This document shows positions 18,523-27,203 of a DNA stretch of 35,992 bases, piece by piece. A program made the position numbers and the translations under genes. Location: the NCBI GenBank assembly GCA_003230915.1, contig QIHI01000129.1, forward strand, positions 1 to 35,992, read 5' to 3'. This DNA comes from Kiritimatiellales bacterium. Lineage in GTDB: Bacteria > Verrucomicrobiota > Kiritimatiellia > Kiritimatiellales > Pontiellaceae. Each line of letters opens with the position of its first letter. Position 1 is the stretch's first letter. The notes under the pieces were generated by a model, which saw only the letters and a program-made list of their open reading frames with translations, was not told the DNA's origin and made no database searches.

Positions 18523-18843
18523 ATGAATATGATGAAGATGATGAAGCAGGCGGCTGACCTTCAAAAAGGAATGAAGAAAAAACAGAAGGAGCTAGGCAAA
18601 ACGGAAGTAGAGTTTTCTGCTGGCGGTGGAATGGTTACTGTGGTGGCCACCTGCGATATGAAAATCAAGAGCATCAAAATCAACCCAGATGCAGTTGATC
18701 CGAGCGATGTGGAAATGCTCGAAGATCTCGTATTGACAGCCGTGGATGGCGCATTCAGCTCCGCCCAAGAAACCATGAGTACGGAAATGAGCAAACTGAC
18801 CAGTGGCATGGGGCTTCCAGCCGGGATGGATATGCCGTTTTAG
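18523..18843 (+). CDS. YbaB/EbfC family nucleoid-associated protein
   Basis: MNMMKMMKQAADLQKGMKKKQKEL...VEFSAGGGMVTVVATCDMKIKSIKINPDAVDPSDVEMLEDLVLTAV; dnaX-ybaB-recR order. Confidence 0.93.
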   Translation: MNMMKMMKQAADLQKGMKKKQKELGKTEVEFSAGGGMVTVVATCDMKIKSIKINPDAVDPSDVEMLEDLVLTAVDGAFSSAQETMSTEMSKLTSGMGLPAGMDMPF

Positions 18844-18908
18844 TTGCAGGTAGGATCGGGATCCCGCCATCCTGAGGATTCGGAGCCGGCGGCTCGGGCG
18901 ATAATTTC

Positions 18909-19514
18909 ATGAATCATCTAATCCCTCTTGATAATCTTATCGCAGCACTGAGTCGGCTTCCAGGTGTTGGAAGACGGACAGCCGAGCGCATGGCCATGGC
19001 CTTGGTTCAGGATCAAAAGGGACTAATGCGAATAATGGCCAACGCATTGCTGGAAGCTGACGAGGGTATTGCCTGTTGTAAACGGTGCGGGAACATGACA
19101 CGGACGGCTGAAAATCCCTGCAAATTATGCATCAAACCACGCCGAGATGCGCACATCCTCTGTGTGGTGGAAACGCCCGCAGATATTATGAAAATCGAAC
19201 AATCGGGTGGATTCCATGGGCGTTACCACGCTCTAATGGGCAAGCTCTCGCCCATGCATGGAACCAGTGCGGCCGATCTGCGGGTTGATCGACTCCTTCA
19301 TCGAATTTCAAGCGAGGAGATTGAAGAGGTTTTGATTGCGCTCGGTACCGATGTTGAGAGTGATGCTACAGCCAGCTATCTTAAGGAGGTGCTTGCCACG
19401 CGAGAGGTAAAGGTTAGTCGACTCGCCTTCGGTCTTCCGGTTGGCAGTGCGATTGAATATTCTGATGCCACCACTCTTGCACGCGCCATCTTCGGGCGAC
19501 AGGAAATGGACTAA
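18909..19514 (+). CDS. recR: Recombination protein RecR
   Basis: LSRLPGVGRRTAERMA; C4 zinc finger CKRCGNMTRTAENPCKLC; Toprim VVETPADIMKIEQSGGFHGRYHALMGKLSP. Confidence 0.95.
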   Translation: MNHLIPLDNLIAALSRLPGVGRRTAERMAMALVQDQKGLMRIMANALLEADEGIACCKRCGNMTRTAENPCKLCIKPRRDAHILCVVETPADIMKIEQSGGFHGRYHALMGKLSPMHGTSAADLRVDRLLHRISSEEIEEVLIALGTDVESDATASYLKEVLATREVKVSRLAFGLPVGSAIEYSDATTLARAIFGRQEMD

Positions 19515-19591
19515 AAATACCCATCTTTCCATAGATCCAAGCCGGTCTATCAACCCCTTTCAGCCTCCGGGGAAAAGTTGAATTCGGGGAG

Positions 19592-19619
19592 TTGACTTCC
19601 CCGAATATTCATGTACCTT
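19592..19619 (+). promoter_or_regulatory. Candidate sigma70-type promoter for tRNA-Asn
   Basis: TTGACT at 19592-19597, about 16 nt spacer, TACCTT about 20 nt before the tRNA 5' end; partly inside an ATTCGGGGA...TCCCCGAAT hairpin (19582-19606). Confidence 0.35.
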
Positions 19620-19639
19620 TTCAGCTTCTTTTGAGAATT

Positions 19640-19713
19640 CCTGCGTAGCTCAATGGTAGAGTAGGTGACTGTTAATCACTTGGTTGTAGGTTCGAGTCCT
19701 ACCGCAGGAGCCA
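19640..19713 (+). tRNA. tRNA-Asn(GTT), CCA encoded
   Basis: TCCTGCG/CGCAGGA acceptor stem, anticodon loop CTGTTAA, GGTTCGAGTCC T-arm, 3' CCA at 19711-19713. Confidence 0.95.
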
Positions 19714-19720
19714 GTTTTAA

Positions 19721-19755
19721 CCCTGTTATCGTCAATGATAGCAGGTTTTTTTTTG
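19721..19755 (+). terminator. Rho-independent terminator after tRNA-Asn
   Basis: CCTGTTATC-gtcaat-GATAGCAGG stem (one U-G wobble) followed by a run of T. Confidence 0.8.
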
Positions 19756-20021
19756 TTGTTCCGATCTGTTGCTCTCTGGTCGTTATACGGAATTAACTTG
19801 ATTAATACGTTTATCACACTCGCTCACTTCGGTCGTTCAAGACACTAAGTCCCAAAGTAAAATACCTTTGTGACCGTTGCGTCTTTTCGTGAAATAATTC
19901 CAGTCAGGTTTATTTTATAATTAGGCTCTGATATGAGTGATGAAAGGGGATGACTCGACGAGTCATGTAGCGACCGGATTTTCTTTTTCAGATGAATGAT
20001 TCAGCGTAGATTGCGTGCCTT

Positions 20022-21443
20022 ATGGATTCTCGTGGAACAGAGGCTCACCCTTTTGGGGGATGGCAAGAACTGATGCGGGTGGCTTGGCCGCTGATCATCA
20101 ATTCGGGAACTTTTGCCGTTTTAAATTTTTTCGACCGACTGTTCCTTTCGTGGTATGGCGAAGCCGAGTTCCGGGCATCGTTGCCGGCTGGCATCTTATT
20201 TTTCACGCTGGTTTGCGGTTTTATGGCATTGGCAGGCTTCACCAATACGTTCGTGGCGCAACTTTGGGGCACGGGCGACAAAGAGGGGTGCGCGCGCGCG
20301 ACGGCGCAGGGCATTCTTTTTTCAGTACTCTCTTTCCCGCTCATTATGGCACTGACTCCGGTTGGATTGTGGTTCCTGCGTCTTAGTGGGCATGGCGCAG
20401 AGGTGTTGGCGTTGGAGGAGGAATATTTCAAGATTCTGATGTGGTGCGGCGGCGGCATGACGTTGGGATCGGCGCTGAGCAGTTTTTTCTCAGGGCGTGG
20501 CAAGACCTTCGTGATTATGGGGTGTAATATTTTTGCGAATGGACTGAATATTTTGCTGAACTATCTTCTTGTTTTCGGAAAATGGGGCTTGCCTGAAATG
20601 GGGATTGCTGGGGCAGGATGGGCCACGGTTATTGGCTCGTGGATCAGCCCATTAATCTTTGCGCTGATCTATTTTTCTAAGCCGATCAATGCTGGATTCA
20701 AAACCTTCAAGAACTTACGTTACGATGCCGGACTGTTTAAGCGGATGATCCGTTTCGGGCTGCCCTCCGGACTTCATTGGTTTTTCGATGTGGCGGCTTT
20801 CACCATCTTTGTACTGCTGGTTGGGCGCATGGGACCGATTGCTCATATTGCCAGCAACATTGCTCTAAGTATAAATCTAATTGCCTTCATGCCGATGATC
20901 GGAATGGGCATGGCCGCCTCGATTCTCGTCGGCCAATACCTGGGCCGCAATGAGCCCGGCCATGCCGAGAAGATGGGGTGGTTGGCACTCAAAATCGGGG
21001 TCGTCTACATCGCCTTCATTGGGGCGACGTTCCTGATTTTTCCCGGATTCTATATCAACGTATTCGAGGGAAATGCCGCCGGTTCGGTTCCGTTCGGAGA
21101 ACTGATGAAAACCGTGCGCATCCTGCTAGTGATGCTGGCGCTATGGGGCGTGGCCGATGCAGCTGCTCTTATTCTTTCCGGTGCGCTAAAAGGTGCGGGC
21201 GATACCTATTTTGTGATGTATTTTCAATCGGCCGTTGCCTGGGGTTTTCTAGTGGTCGGTCAAGTACTGATTGTTTTAGTCTTCAAATTGAACATCTATA
21301 TCAGTTGGGCGTGGACTTTGCTCTACATCGCTATTCTTGGGGTAGGCTTTTTCCTGCGCTTTCAGTCTGGCCGCTGGAAAAGTATCGACCTGCTCGACCG
21401 CCGCGCGACGATCGTGGTCGATCCGATTCCTGTTGAGCATTAA
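20022..21443 (+). CDS. MATE family efflux transporter
   Basis: LMRVAWPLIINSGTFAVLNFFDRLFLSWYGEAEFRASLPAG; multiple TM segments; GAGWATVIGSW; GALKGAGDTYFVM. Confidence 0.9.
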   Translation: MDSRGTEAHPFGGWQELMRVAWPLIINSGTFAVLNFFDRLFLSWYGEAEFRASLPAGILFFTLVCGFMALAGFTNTFVAQLWGTGDKEGCARATAQGILFSVLSFPLIMALTPVGLWFLRLSGHGAEVLALEEEYFKILMWCGGGMTLGSALSSFFSGRGKTFVIMGCNIFANGLNILLNYLLVFGKWGLPEMGIAGAGWATVIGSWISPLIFALIYFSKPINAGFKTFKNLRYDAGLFKRMIRFGLPSGLHWFFDVAAFTIFVLLVGRMGPIAHIASNIALSINLIAFMPMIGMGMAASILVGQYLGRNEPGHAEKMGWLALKIGVVYIAFIGATFLIFPGFYINVFEGNAAGSVPFGELMKTVRILLVMLALWGVADAAALILSGALKGAGDTYFVMYFQSAVAWGFLVVGQVLIVLVFKLNIYISWAWTLLYIAILGVGFFLRFQSGRWKSIDLLDRRATIVVDPIPVEH

Positions 21444-21801
21444 ATATATTAGATTTCTGGGAGCCAATTTTCTTGGAATTCCGTTTCCCGGAATGCCGAG
21501 GCACTGAATTGGAAAGGGAACGGGACTGGCAGCGATACTCACCTTCATGATGAAATATTACCTGCGGCGTAACGGATGATTTCTACATTGCGGGAGCGAC
21601 ATCACCCGCTGTCCTCGTTACGATAGGCGGCGTGTTGATGGAGGAGCCCGTAATACTCGCGCTCGTCGGTTTTGCCAACCACACCACGACCGGGTTTAAA
21701 GACGGCTAAACTGGATGCTTCGCAAAGGCGCAGAAATCGCGGGGAATTTGCTTGGTATCCTTCGCAACTCTGCGAGGAACGATTTAAATAAAGGAAACCA
21801 C

Positions 21802-22287
21802 ATGCCTGAAAAAATAAGACTACTCTACCTTTGTACTGGAAACTCCTGCCGCAGCCAGATGGCCGAAGGCTGGACGCACGCACTGAAAAGCGACGAAATC
21901 GAAGTTTACTCCGCCGGCATCGAAACCCACGGCCTTAATCTCAATGCGGTCAAGGTGATGGCTGAAGCGGGCGTCGATATCACCGGTCAAAAGTCGCAAC
22001 ACATCGACGAATTCAAGGACGTTAAGATAGACTTTGTCGTCACCGTTTGCAACCACGCCCATGAAACCTGCCCGTGGTTCCCGGCCAACTGCAAGGTCAT
22101 CCACGCCGGCTTTGATGATCCGCCTAAACTCTCCCCATCCGATGCTTCGGACGAGCTCAAACTCGACGGCTTCCGTCGTGTACGCGATGAAATCAAAGCC
22201 TTTGTCGAGACCCTGCCGGCCGCACTTAACCCAGCCCCCGTTTCGTTGGATATGCCCGATTGCAGTGGTTGTTCAGGATGCAGTTAA
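21802..22287 (+). CDS. arsC: Arsenate reductase ArsC, LMW-PTP/thioredoxin-coupled type, with Cys-rich tail
   Basis: LYLCTGNSCRSQMAEGW P-loop; VVTVCNHAHETCPWFP redox Cys pair; C-terminus MPDCSGCSGCS. ATG 21802 preferred over 21715. Confidence 0.87.
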   Translation: MPEKIRLLYLCTGNSCRSQMAEGWTHALKSDEIEVYSAGIETHGLNLNAVKVMAEAGVDITGQKSQHIDEFKDVKIDFVVTVCNHAHETCPWFPANCKVIHAGFDDPPKLSPSDASDELKLDGFRRVRDEIKAFVETLPAALNPAPVSLDMPDCSGCSGCS

Positions 22288-22445
22288 GCCCCCTGCAATC
22301 AATGCAACTCCTTCCCACCACGCTTTCCATTGATCACCCTCATCATGCTGAACCGAATTCTGAATTGCCTTGACTCGAGAGGCAGTTTTCCAATGATTGG
22401 CTCTTTTATTGAAAGAGTCCAAATCATTAAAGTGAGGAGGGGTTT

Positions 22446-22793
22446 ATGTTGTCTAGTGACGGGATTATTAAGTCGGCGATGGCGAAGCGCGGTTTCAAGC
22501 ATCGGCGGACGGAAGATCAGTTTTCAATCCGCGGCGAGTATGCGCGGAACCTGCAGTTTGTCTATTCGCGGAACAAGTCGACGAAGGCGGGCTTGATCGT
22601 GGATCTGGTGTACTTTGCGGTAGATGTAGTGAGTGAAAAACTGGTGATAGGCCTCTATCGCGAAAATCCGGATATCGAAAATGGCGTGTATATCAACTCA
22701 ACCCGCTCGCTGGATCTAAAGAAATTCAATGATGAGGAATTCAACCGTGTGCTGGATAAGCTGGTTACTTCGCTGGAAGATAAATTTAAATAA
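22446..22793 (+). CDS. Hypothetical protein (115 aa)
   Basis: ORF with good RBS (GAGGAGG) and compact spacing to dapL. Confidence 0.65.
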   Translation: MLSSDGIIKSAMAKRGFKHRRTEDQFSIRGEYARNLQFVYSRNKSTKAGLIVDLVYFAVDVVSEKLVIGLYRENPDIENGVYINSTRSLDLKKFNDEEFNRVLDKLVTSLEDKFK

Positions 22794-22803
22794 GGAGAAG
22801 TGA

Positions 22804-24024
22804 ATGGAACACGAACAACTTTTCGCCGACCGCCTCGGTGGAACCCAATTCGGTAAATCGACCGAAATCTATAAGTTTGAAAAAATCAAACGCGCCAAGG
22901 CTAAAGCGCGCGCATTGCACCCCGATCTTGAAATTCTCGACTTTGGCGTAGGCGAGCCGGATCAAATGGCTCCGGCCCCGATTCGCGAAGCATTGAAGGT
23001 GGAGGTCGATCAGGCGGAAAACCGCGGCTATGCCGATAACGGTATTGCTGAGTTCAAGGCTGCTGCAGCAACCTATATGAAAAAGTTTTTCGATGTAGAA
23101 CTGGATGCGGCGACCGAAATCAACCACAGCATCGGCACGAAGCCGGCATTGGCGATGCTTCCGTTGGCATTTGTGAACCCCGGCGATGTCGTCTTTCAGA
23201 CCGTTCCGGGCTATCCGGTGATGGCGACGCATGCAAAATATCTCGGCGGCGAAGTCGTCGATATTCCACTACTTGAAGAGAATGCTTTCCTGCCGGATCT
23301 CGAAAAAATCGACCCGATCCTAGCGGAGCGATGTAAACTATTCTACATCAACTATCCAAATAATCCGACCGGTGCGGTGGCGACGGATGCGTTCTACGAC
23401 GAGCTGATCGCCTTTGCGAAGAAGCACAATATCCTGATCGTACAGGATGCACCGTATGCCACGCTGGTCTACGACGGCAAGCGCACCTCTATCCTGCAAC
23501 GGCCGGGAGCGAAGGACTGCTGTATCGAGCTACACTCGATGAGCAAAGCGTATAACATGACCGGCTGGCGCATCGCCTTTTTCTGCGGTGCTCTATGGGC
23601 CGTAGATGCGTTGGCGCATGTTAAGGACAACTGCGACAGCGGGCAGTTCAAGGCAATTCAAAAAGCGGCATGCGCGGGCATTGCCGACGAGAGCCTCGCT
23701 GAAGGTATCCGTGTCCACTACGAAACTCGCCTGCGTCGAATGGTCGAAGTACTCCGCGAGGTGGGCTTTGATGCGACGATGCCGGGCGGCACGTTCTTCC
23801 TCTACACGAAAGCACCGAAAGGGGCAGGGGAGGTCAACTTTGCCAATGGAGAAGAGGCCTCGCTGTATCTAATCGAGAATGTTGGAATTTCCACGGTTCC
23901 GTGGGATAACACCGGATCGTTTATCCGCTTCGGCGCAGTATTCGAATCCGGCGGCGATGTCGATGATGAGCGTGTGCTCAGAGAACTGGCTACCCGTCTC
24001 AAACAGGCAGACCTGCGTTTTTGA
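22804..24024 (+). CDS. dapL: LL-diaminopimelate aminotransferase (fold-type I PLP aminotransferase)
   Basis: KIKRAKAKARALHPDLEILDFGVGEPDQMAP; NYPNNPTGAVAT; SMSKAYNMTGWRIAFFCG PLP-lysine region. Confidence 0.85.
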   Translation: MEHEQLFADRLGGTQFGKSTEIYKFEKIKRAKAKARALHPDLEILDFGVGEPDQMAPAPIREALKVEVDQAENRGYADNGIAEFKAAAATYMKKFFDVELDAATEINHSIGTKPALAMLPLAFVNPGDVVFQTVPGYPVMATHAKYLGGEVVDIPLLEENAFLPDLEKIDPILAERCKLFYINYPNNPTGAVATDAFYDELIAFAKKHNILIVQDAPYATLVYDGKRTSILQRPGAKDCCIELHSMSKAYNMTGWRIAFFCGALWAVDALAHVKDNCDSGQFKAIQKAACAGIADESLAEGIRVHYETRLRRMVEVLREVGFDATMPGGTFFLYTKAPKGAGEVNFANGEEASLYLIENVGISTVPWDNTGSFIRFGAVFESGGDVDDERVLRELATRLKQADLRF

Positions 24025-24044
24025 GTCTCTTGGTGCTCGACCTG

Positions 24045-24076
24045 AAAAACGCCCCTGAATGGGGCGTTTTTTGTTT
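24045..24076 (+). terminator. Rho-independent terminator after dapL
   Basis: AAAAACGCCCC-tgaat-GGGGCGTTTTTT hairpin with T-run. Confidence 0.9.
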
Positions 24077-24471
24077 GTGAAAATAGAGACGCTAGTTGGA
24101 GTTAAAACCAAGCCACTCAGCGAAAGCCGAGGACATCCTCGTCCCCATAGGGAGTATCAAACATCCAGTGTTCGTGGTTGAAGATCAATAGGCCACCACC
24201 GGGTAGCACGAGGGTTGGCTCCCAATTAATCCGTTCGGTGAAGGCTTCTCCCAGGAATTCCGAATAGTCGAGCGTATCGTATCGGAGAATCAGGCTGATC
24301 CCAGATCGACCGTTATGCTACCTTCAACCAATTCAATCGATATTCCACTGCCAGCGTTTTCATGGCAGCTGGTGCTGTTGGAGTTCGAGTTCGGTTGACT
24401 TTTGGGAGGGTGGAATCTATAAACCCGCCTTTTCGCAACCCATCTGTATACTATATCGGGAAGATTGTTCC

Positions 24472-25125
24472 ATGCCTAAAACGAAGAGACAGACCAGCAA
24501 AGTGCTGGCGGTTCGCGAACTGACGGGTTCGGCCTCGGTGTTACGCTTTGAGCGCCAGGATTTAAAATTCGAGCCAGGGCAGTACATCCGCGTTGGGGTC
24601 GAGGGCGATCCAGAAATTCGGGACTATTCGGTCTATTCGAGCGTGGATGCCGACCATCTGGAAGTACTCATACGTCGTGTGGAGGACGGGTTGGTCTCCA
24701 AGCAGCTGTGCGGGCTCAAACTGGGCGATGAAGTCAGTATTGGCGGACCATACGGCCACTTTAAGTTGACGGACGAAGTTCGTTCCAAACCGCTATTGTT
24801 TGTTTCCACCGGCACGGGAATTTCACCGTTCCATTGCTTTGTTGATTCTCATCCTAGACTGGACTACCGCCTGTTACACGGCACGGCCTTTGCAGCCGAG
24901 GCCTATGAGGCCGCGTTCTATGGCGAGCGCTACATCCACTGTGTATCGCGCGAGGAGGGCACGGCCTTCCACGGCCACGTAACAGACTATCTGCACACTC
25001 TTGACCTCGCCCCCAAAACGGAAGCCTTCCTCTGCGGCAATTGCGATATGATCTACGAAGCCTTCGACTTGTTGCAGGAAAAAGGTCTCCCCACCGCGCA
25101 GATCCACACCGAAGTCTATTTCTAA
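24472..25125 (+). CDS. Ferredoxin/flavodoxin-NADP reductase-like FAD/NAD(P) oxidoreductase
   Basis: FEPGQYIRVGVEGDPEIRDYSVYSS FAD motif; LLFVSTGTGISPFHCFV NAD(P) motif; AFLCGNCDMIYEAFDLL C-terminal. Confidence 0.87.
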   Translation: MPKTKRQTSKVLAVRELTGSASVLRFERQDLKFEPGQYIRVGVEGDPEIRDYSVYSSVDADHLEVLIRRVEDGLVSKQLCGLKLGDEVSIGGPYGHFKLTDEVRSKPLLFVSTGTGISPFHCFVDSHPRLDYRLLHGTAFAAEAYEAAFYGERYIHCVSREEGTAFHGHVTDYLHTLDLAPKTEAFLCGNCDMIYEAFDLLQEKGLPTAQIHTEVYF

Positions 25126-25136
25126 GGTCGTATGAA

Positions 25137-26474
25137 ATGAAATGCTGCATTGTCACATTGGGTTGCCAAATGAACCAGTCGGATTCCGAGCGGATCCGTA
25201 GCGTGATCGAAGGCATGGGCTATGTCTTGACGGAGGTTGAGGCCGAGGCCGATCTCATTGGCGTGGTGGCCTGCTCGGTGCGCCAGAAAGCCATCGACAA
25301 GGTCTACAGTAAAATCGAGAAGTGGAACCAATGGAAGAACGACCGTCCGCTGATCACTTTTGTGTCGGGCTGCATTCTTCCGGCCGACGAAGTGAAGTTT
25401 CTCAAGCGGTTTGACCTCCTCTTCCGTATGAACGAGCTACCCGACCTGCCGGAAATGATCCAGCAGTGCGGCGTAACCACCGAATTTTCCGTTCGCCACG
25501 TACTTAACGCGCTCGAACGCGAGGACGAGCGCACCGACTTCTGGCAGGTAAATCCGGTCTACAGCTCGAATTTCGAAGCTTTTGTTCCGATCCAAAACGG
25601 GTGCGACAAATTTTGCTCGTTTTGCGCTGTGCCATACACCCGCGGTCGCGAGGTTTCGCGTGCGAGTGCCGACATTCTCACTGAAATTGAAAAGCTGGTG
25701 GAAAATGATGTTAAGTCGATCACTCTGCTGGGGCAGAACGTCAATTCCTATGGCCTCGACAAACCCGATGGGGAACTTTCCTTCGCCCGCCTGTTGAAGC
25801 GGGTCGGCGAGCTAGGCAACCGCAGCGGCAAGGAGTTCTGGGTTTATTTCACCTCACCGCATCCGCGCGACATGACCCGAGATGTGATCGAAACGATCGC
25901 GCAATACGATTGCCTCGCCAAACAAATCCATTTGCCGGTTCAGAGTGGCGACGAAAAAATGCTGCTACGCATGAACCGAAACCATAGCATCGATGCCTAT
26001 CGTACGATTGTTTCTGATATCCGCGAACTCTTGCCGACTGCGACCCTTTTCACCGACATCATCGTCGGTTTCAGCGGAGAGACCGATGCTCAGTTGGAAC
26101 AGACCGCTCGGTTGATGGAAGAGGTCGGGTTTAATATGGCCTACATTGCGCGTTATTCCCCGCGCGTCGGAGCCCGTGCCGAGCGCTGGGAGGACGACAT
26201 TCCGCAAGAGGTTAAAAGCGAGCGGCTGGCAAGCCTCACCCAAATCCTCAAGCGGACTTCACTGGCCTGCAACGAGGCGATGGTGGGGCAAAATTATCGT
26301 GTACTGGTCGAACGCACCGACAAGCGCATGGAGGGGGCACTTTCTGCGCGAACCGAGGGTAAGTTGCTCGTTCGTATCCCCGAGGAGTCAGACGAACTGA
26401 TCGGCACCTTTCAGACCGTAAAGATCATCTCGGCCGCTGAGCTTTCGCTCACCGGCGAGCTGGTGAAACCGTAG
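25137..26474 (+). CDS. miaB: MiaB-type tRNA-2-methylthio-N6-dimethylallyladenosine synthase (radical SAM methylthiotransferase)
   Basis: MKCCIVTLGCQMNQSDSERI; radical SAM CDKFCSFCAVPYTRGREVSR; QIHLPVQSGDEKMLLRMNRNHS; C-terminal TRAM-like. ATG 25137 chosen. Confidence 0.9.
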   Translation: MKCCIVTLGCQMNQSDSERIRSVIEGMGYVLTEVEAEADLIGVVACSVRQKAIDKVYSKIEKWNQWKNDRPLITFVSGCILPADEVKFLKRFDLLFRMNELPDLPEMIQQCGVTTEFSVRHVLNALEREDERTDFWQVNPVYSSNFEAFVPIQNGCDKFCSFCAVPYTRGREVSRASADILTEIEKLVENDVKSITLLGQNVNSYGLDKPDGELSFARLLKRVGELGNRSGKEFWVYFTSPHPRDMTRDVIETIAQYDCLAKQIHLPVQSGDEKMLLRMNRNHSIDAYRTIVSDIRELLPTATLFTDIIVGFSGETDAQLEQTARLMEEVGFNMAYIARYSPRVGARAERWEDDIPQEVKSERLASLTQILKRTSLACNEAMVGQNYRVLVERTDKRMEGALSARTEGKLLVRIPEESDELIGTFQTVKIISAAELSLTGELVKP

Positions 26475-26500
26475 CCCTCTGTATTGGAATACGGAGCTAC

Positions 26501-26532
26501 GAAAAAGGCCGTCTTGGAGGACGGCCTTTTTC
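26501..26532. terminator. Bidirectional intrinsic terminator between convergent miaB and H1-like gene
   Basis: GAAAAAGGCCGTC-ttggag-GACGGCCTTTTTC, A-run and T-run on either side. Confidence 0.88.
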
Positions 26533-26550
26533 GGATTGGTTCAGTGGTGA

Positions 26551-26796
26551 TTAGCCTTTGACCATGGTGTTGATTGCCGACTCAGCCTCAGCCCAATAGG
26601 TGGAGGGATTCTTGCTGAATCCATCGTTCTCAGCGGTGAAATAGGCGGCCTGCTCGATCATGGAATAGACCTGTTCGGCAGTGTATTTTACTTTCTTGGT
26701 TTTTTTTGCAGCGGCCTTCTTTTTGGTGGGTGGTTTCTTTACTACGGCTTTTTTCTTGGCCGGTGCTTTTGGGGTGGTCTTTTTCTTGATAGCCAT
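26551..26796 (-). CDS. Small histone H1-like basic protein with C-terminal DUF2934-like segment
   Basis: MAIKKKTTPKAPAKKKAVVKKPPTKKKAAAKKTKKVKYT tail, then AEQVYSMIEQAAYFTAENDGFSKNPSTYWAEAESAI. Confidence 0.8.
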   Translation of the reverse strand: MAIKKKTTPKAPAKKKAVVKKPPTKKKAAAKKTKKVKYTAEQVYSMIEQAAYFTAENDGFSKNPSTYWAEAESAINTMVKG

Positions 26797-26893
26797 TTTA
26801 ATTCTCCCTGATTGTTGGTTTCTATTTCCTGTGGCAGATGCGTGTACAGTTACCCGTTGGCTCTTGTGTTGTAAATACTTCGTTTCATGTTTT

Positions 26894-27169
26894 ATGGTGA
26901 GAGGTGGGCTTGAAAATCTGAACCAGCGGTTAAGTTTGATTTTGGCGTATGGCTCCTTAAATGAGAAGGATAGGAGCTATAAAAAAATAGAGAAGAAAAC
27001 ACACGGCGGTGCGAGGGTTTATTGTAAGAATCTCAACGAGGCTCACCTGCTCGATAAATATGATACCGAACACGACCTCCCCGAACACCCCATCGCCATT
27101 TCGCACGCCGACGCCTGCCGCCTTGACCTGCCCTTTGAGATCGAGCTTGATGCCGTAAAAGCGAGTTGA
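26894..27169 (+). CDS. Hypothetical small protein
   Basis: Frame from internal ATG 26894: ...GGARVYCKNLNEAHLLDKYDTEHDLPEHPIAISHADACRLDLPFEIELDAVKAS; track start 26681 is antisense to the H1-like gene. Confidence 0.35.
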   Translation: MVRGGLENLNQRLSLILAYGSLNEKDRSYKKIEKKTHGGARVYCKNLNEAHLLDKYDTEHDLPEHPIAISHADACRLDLPFEIELDAVKAS

Positions 27170-27203
27170 TCGCTTCTCTCCGGTATGCGATAAACCCCGA
27201 CCT

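Noticed and set aside
20045-20503. 152-aa minus-strand ORF
   Set aside because: Antisense to the MATE transporter.
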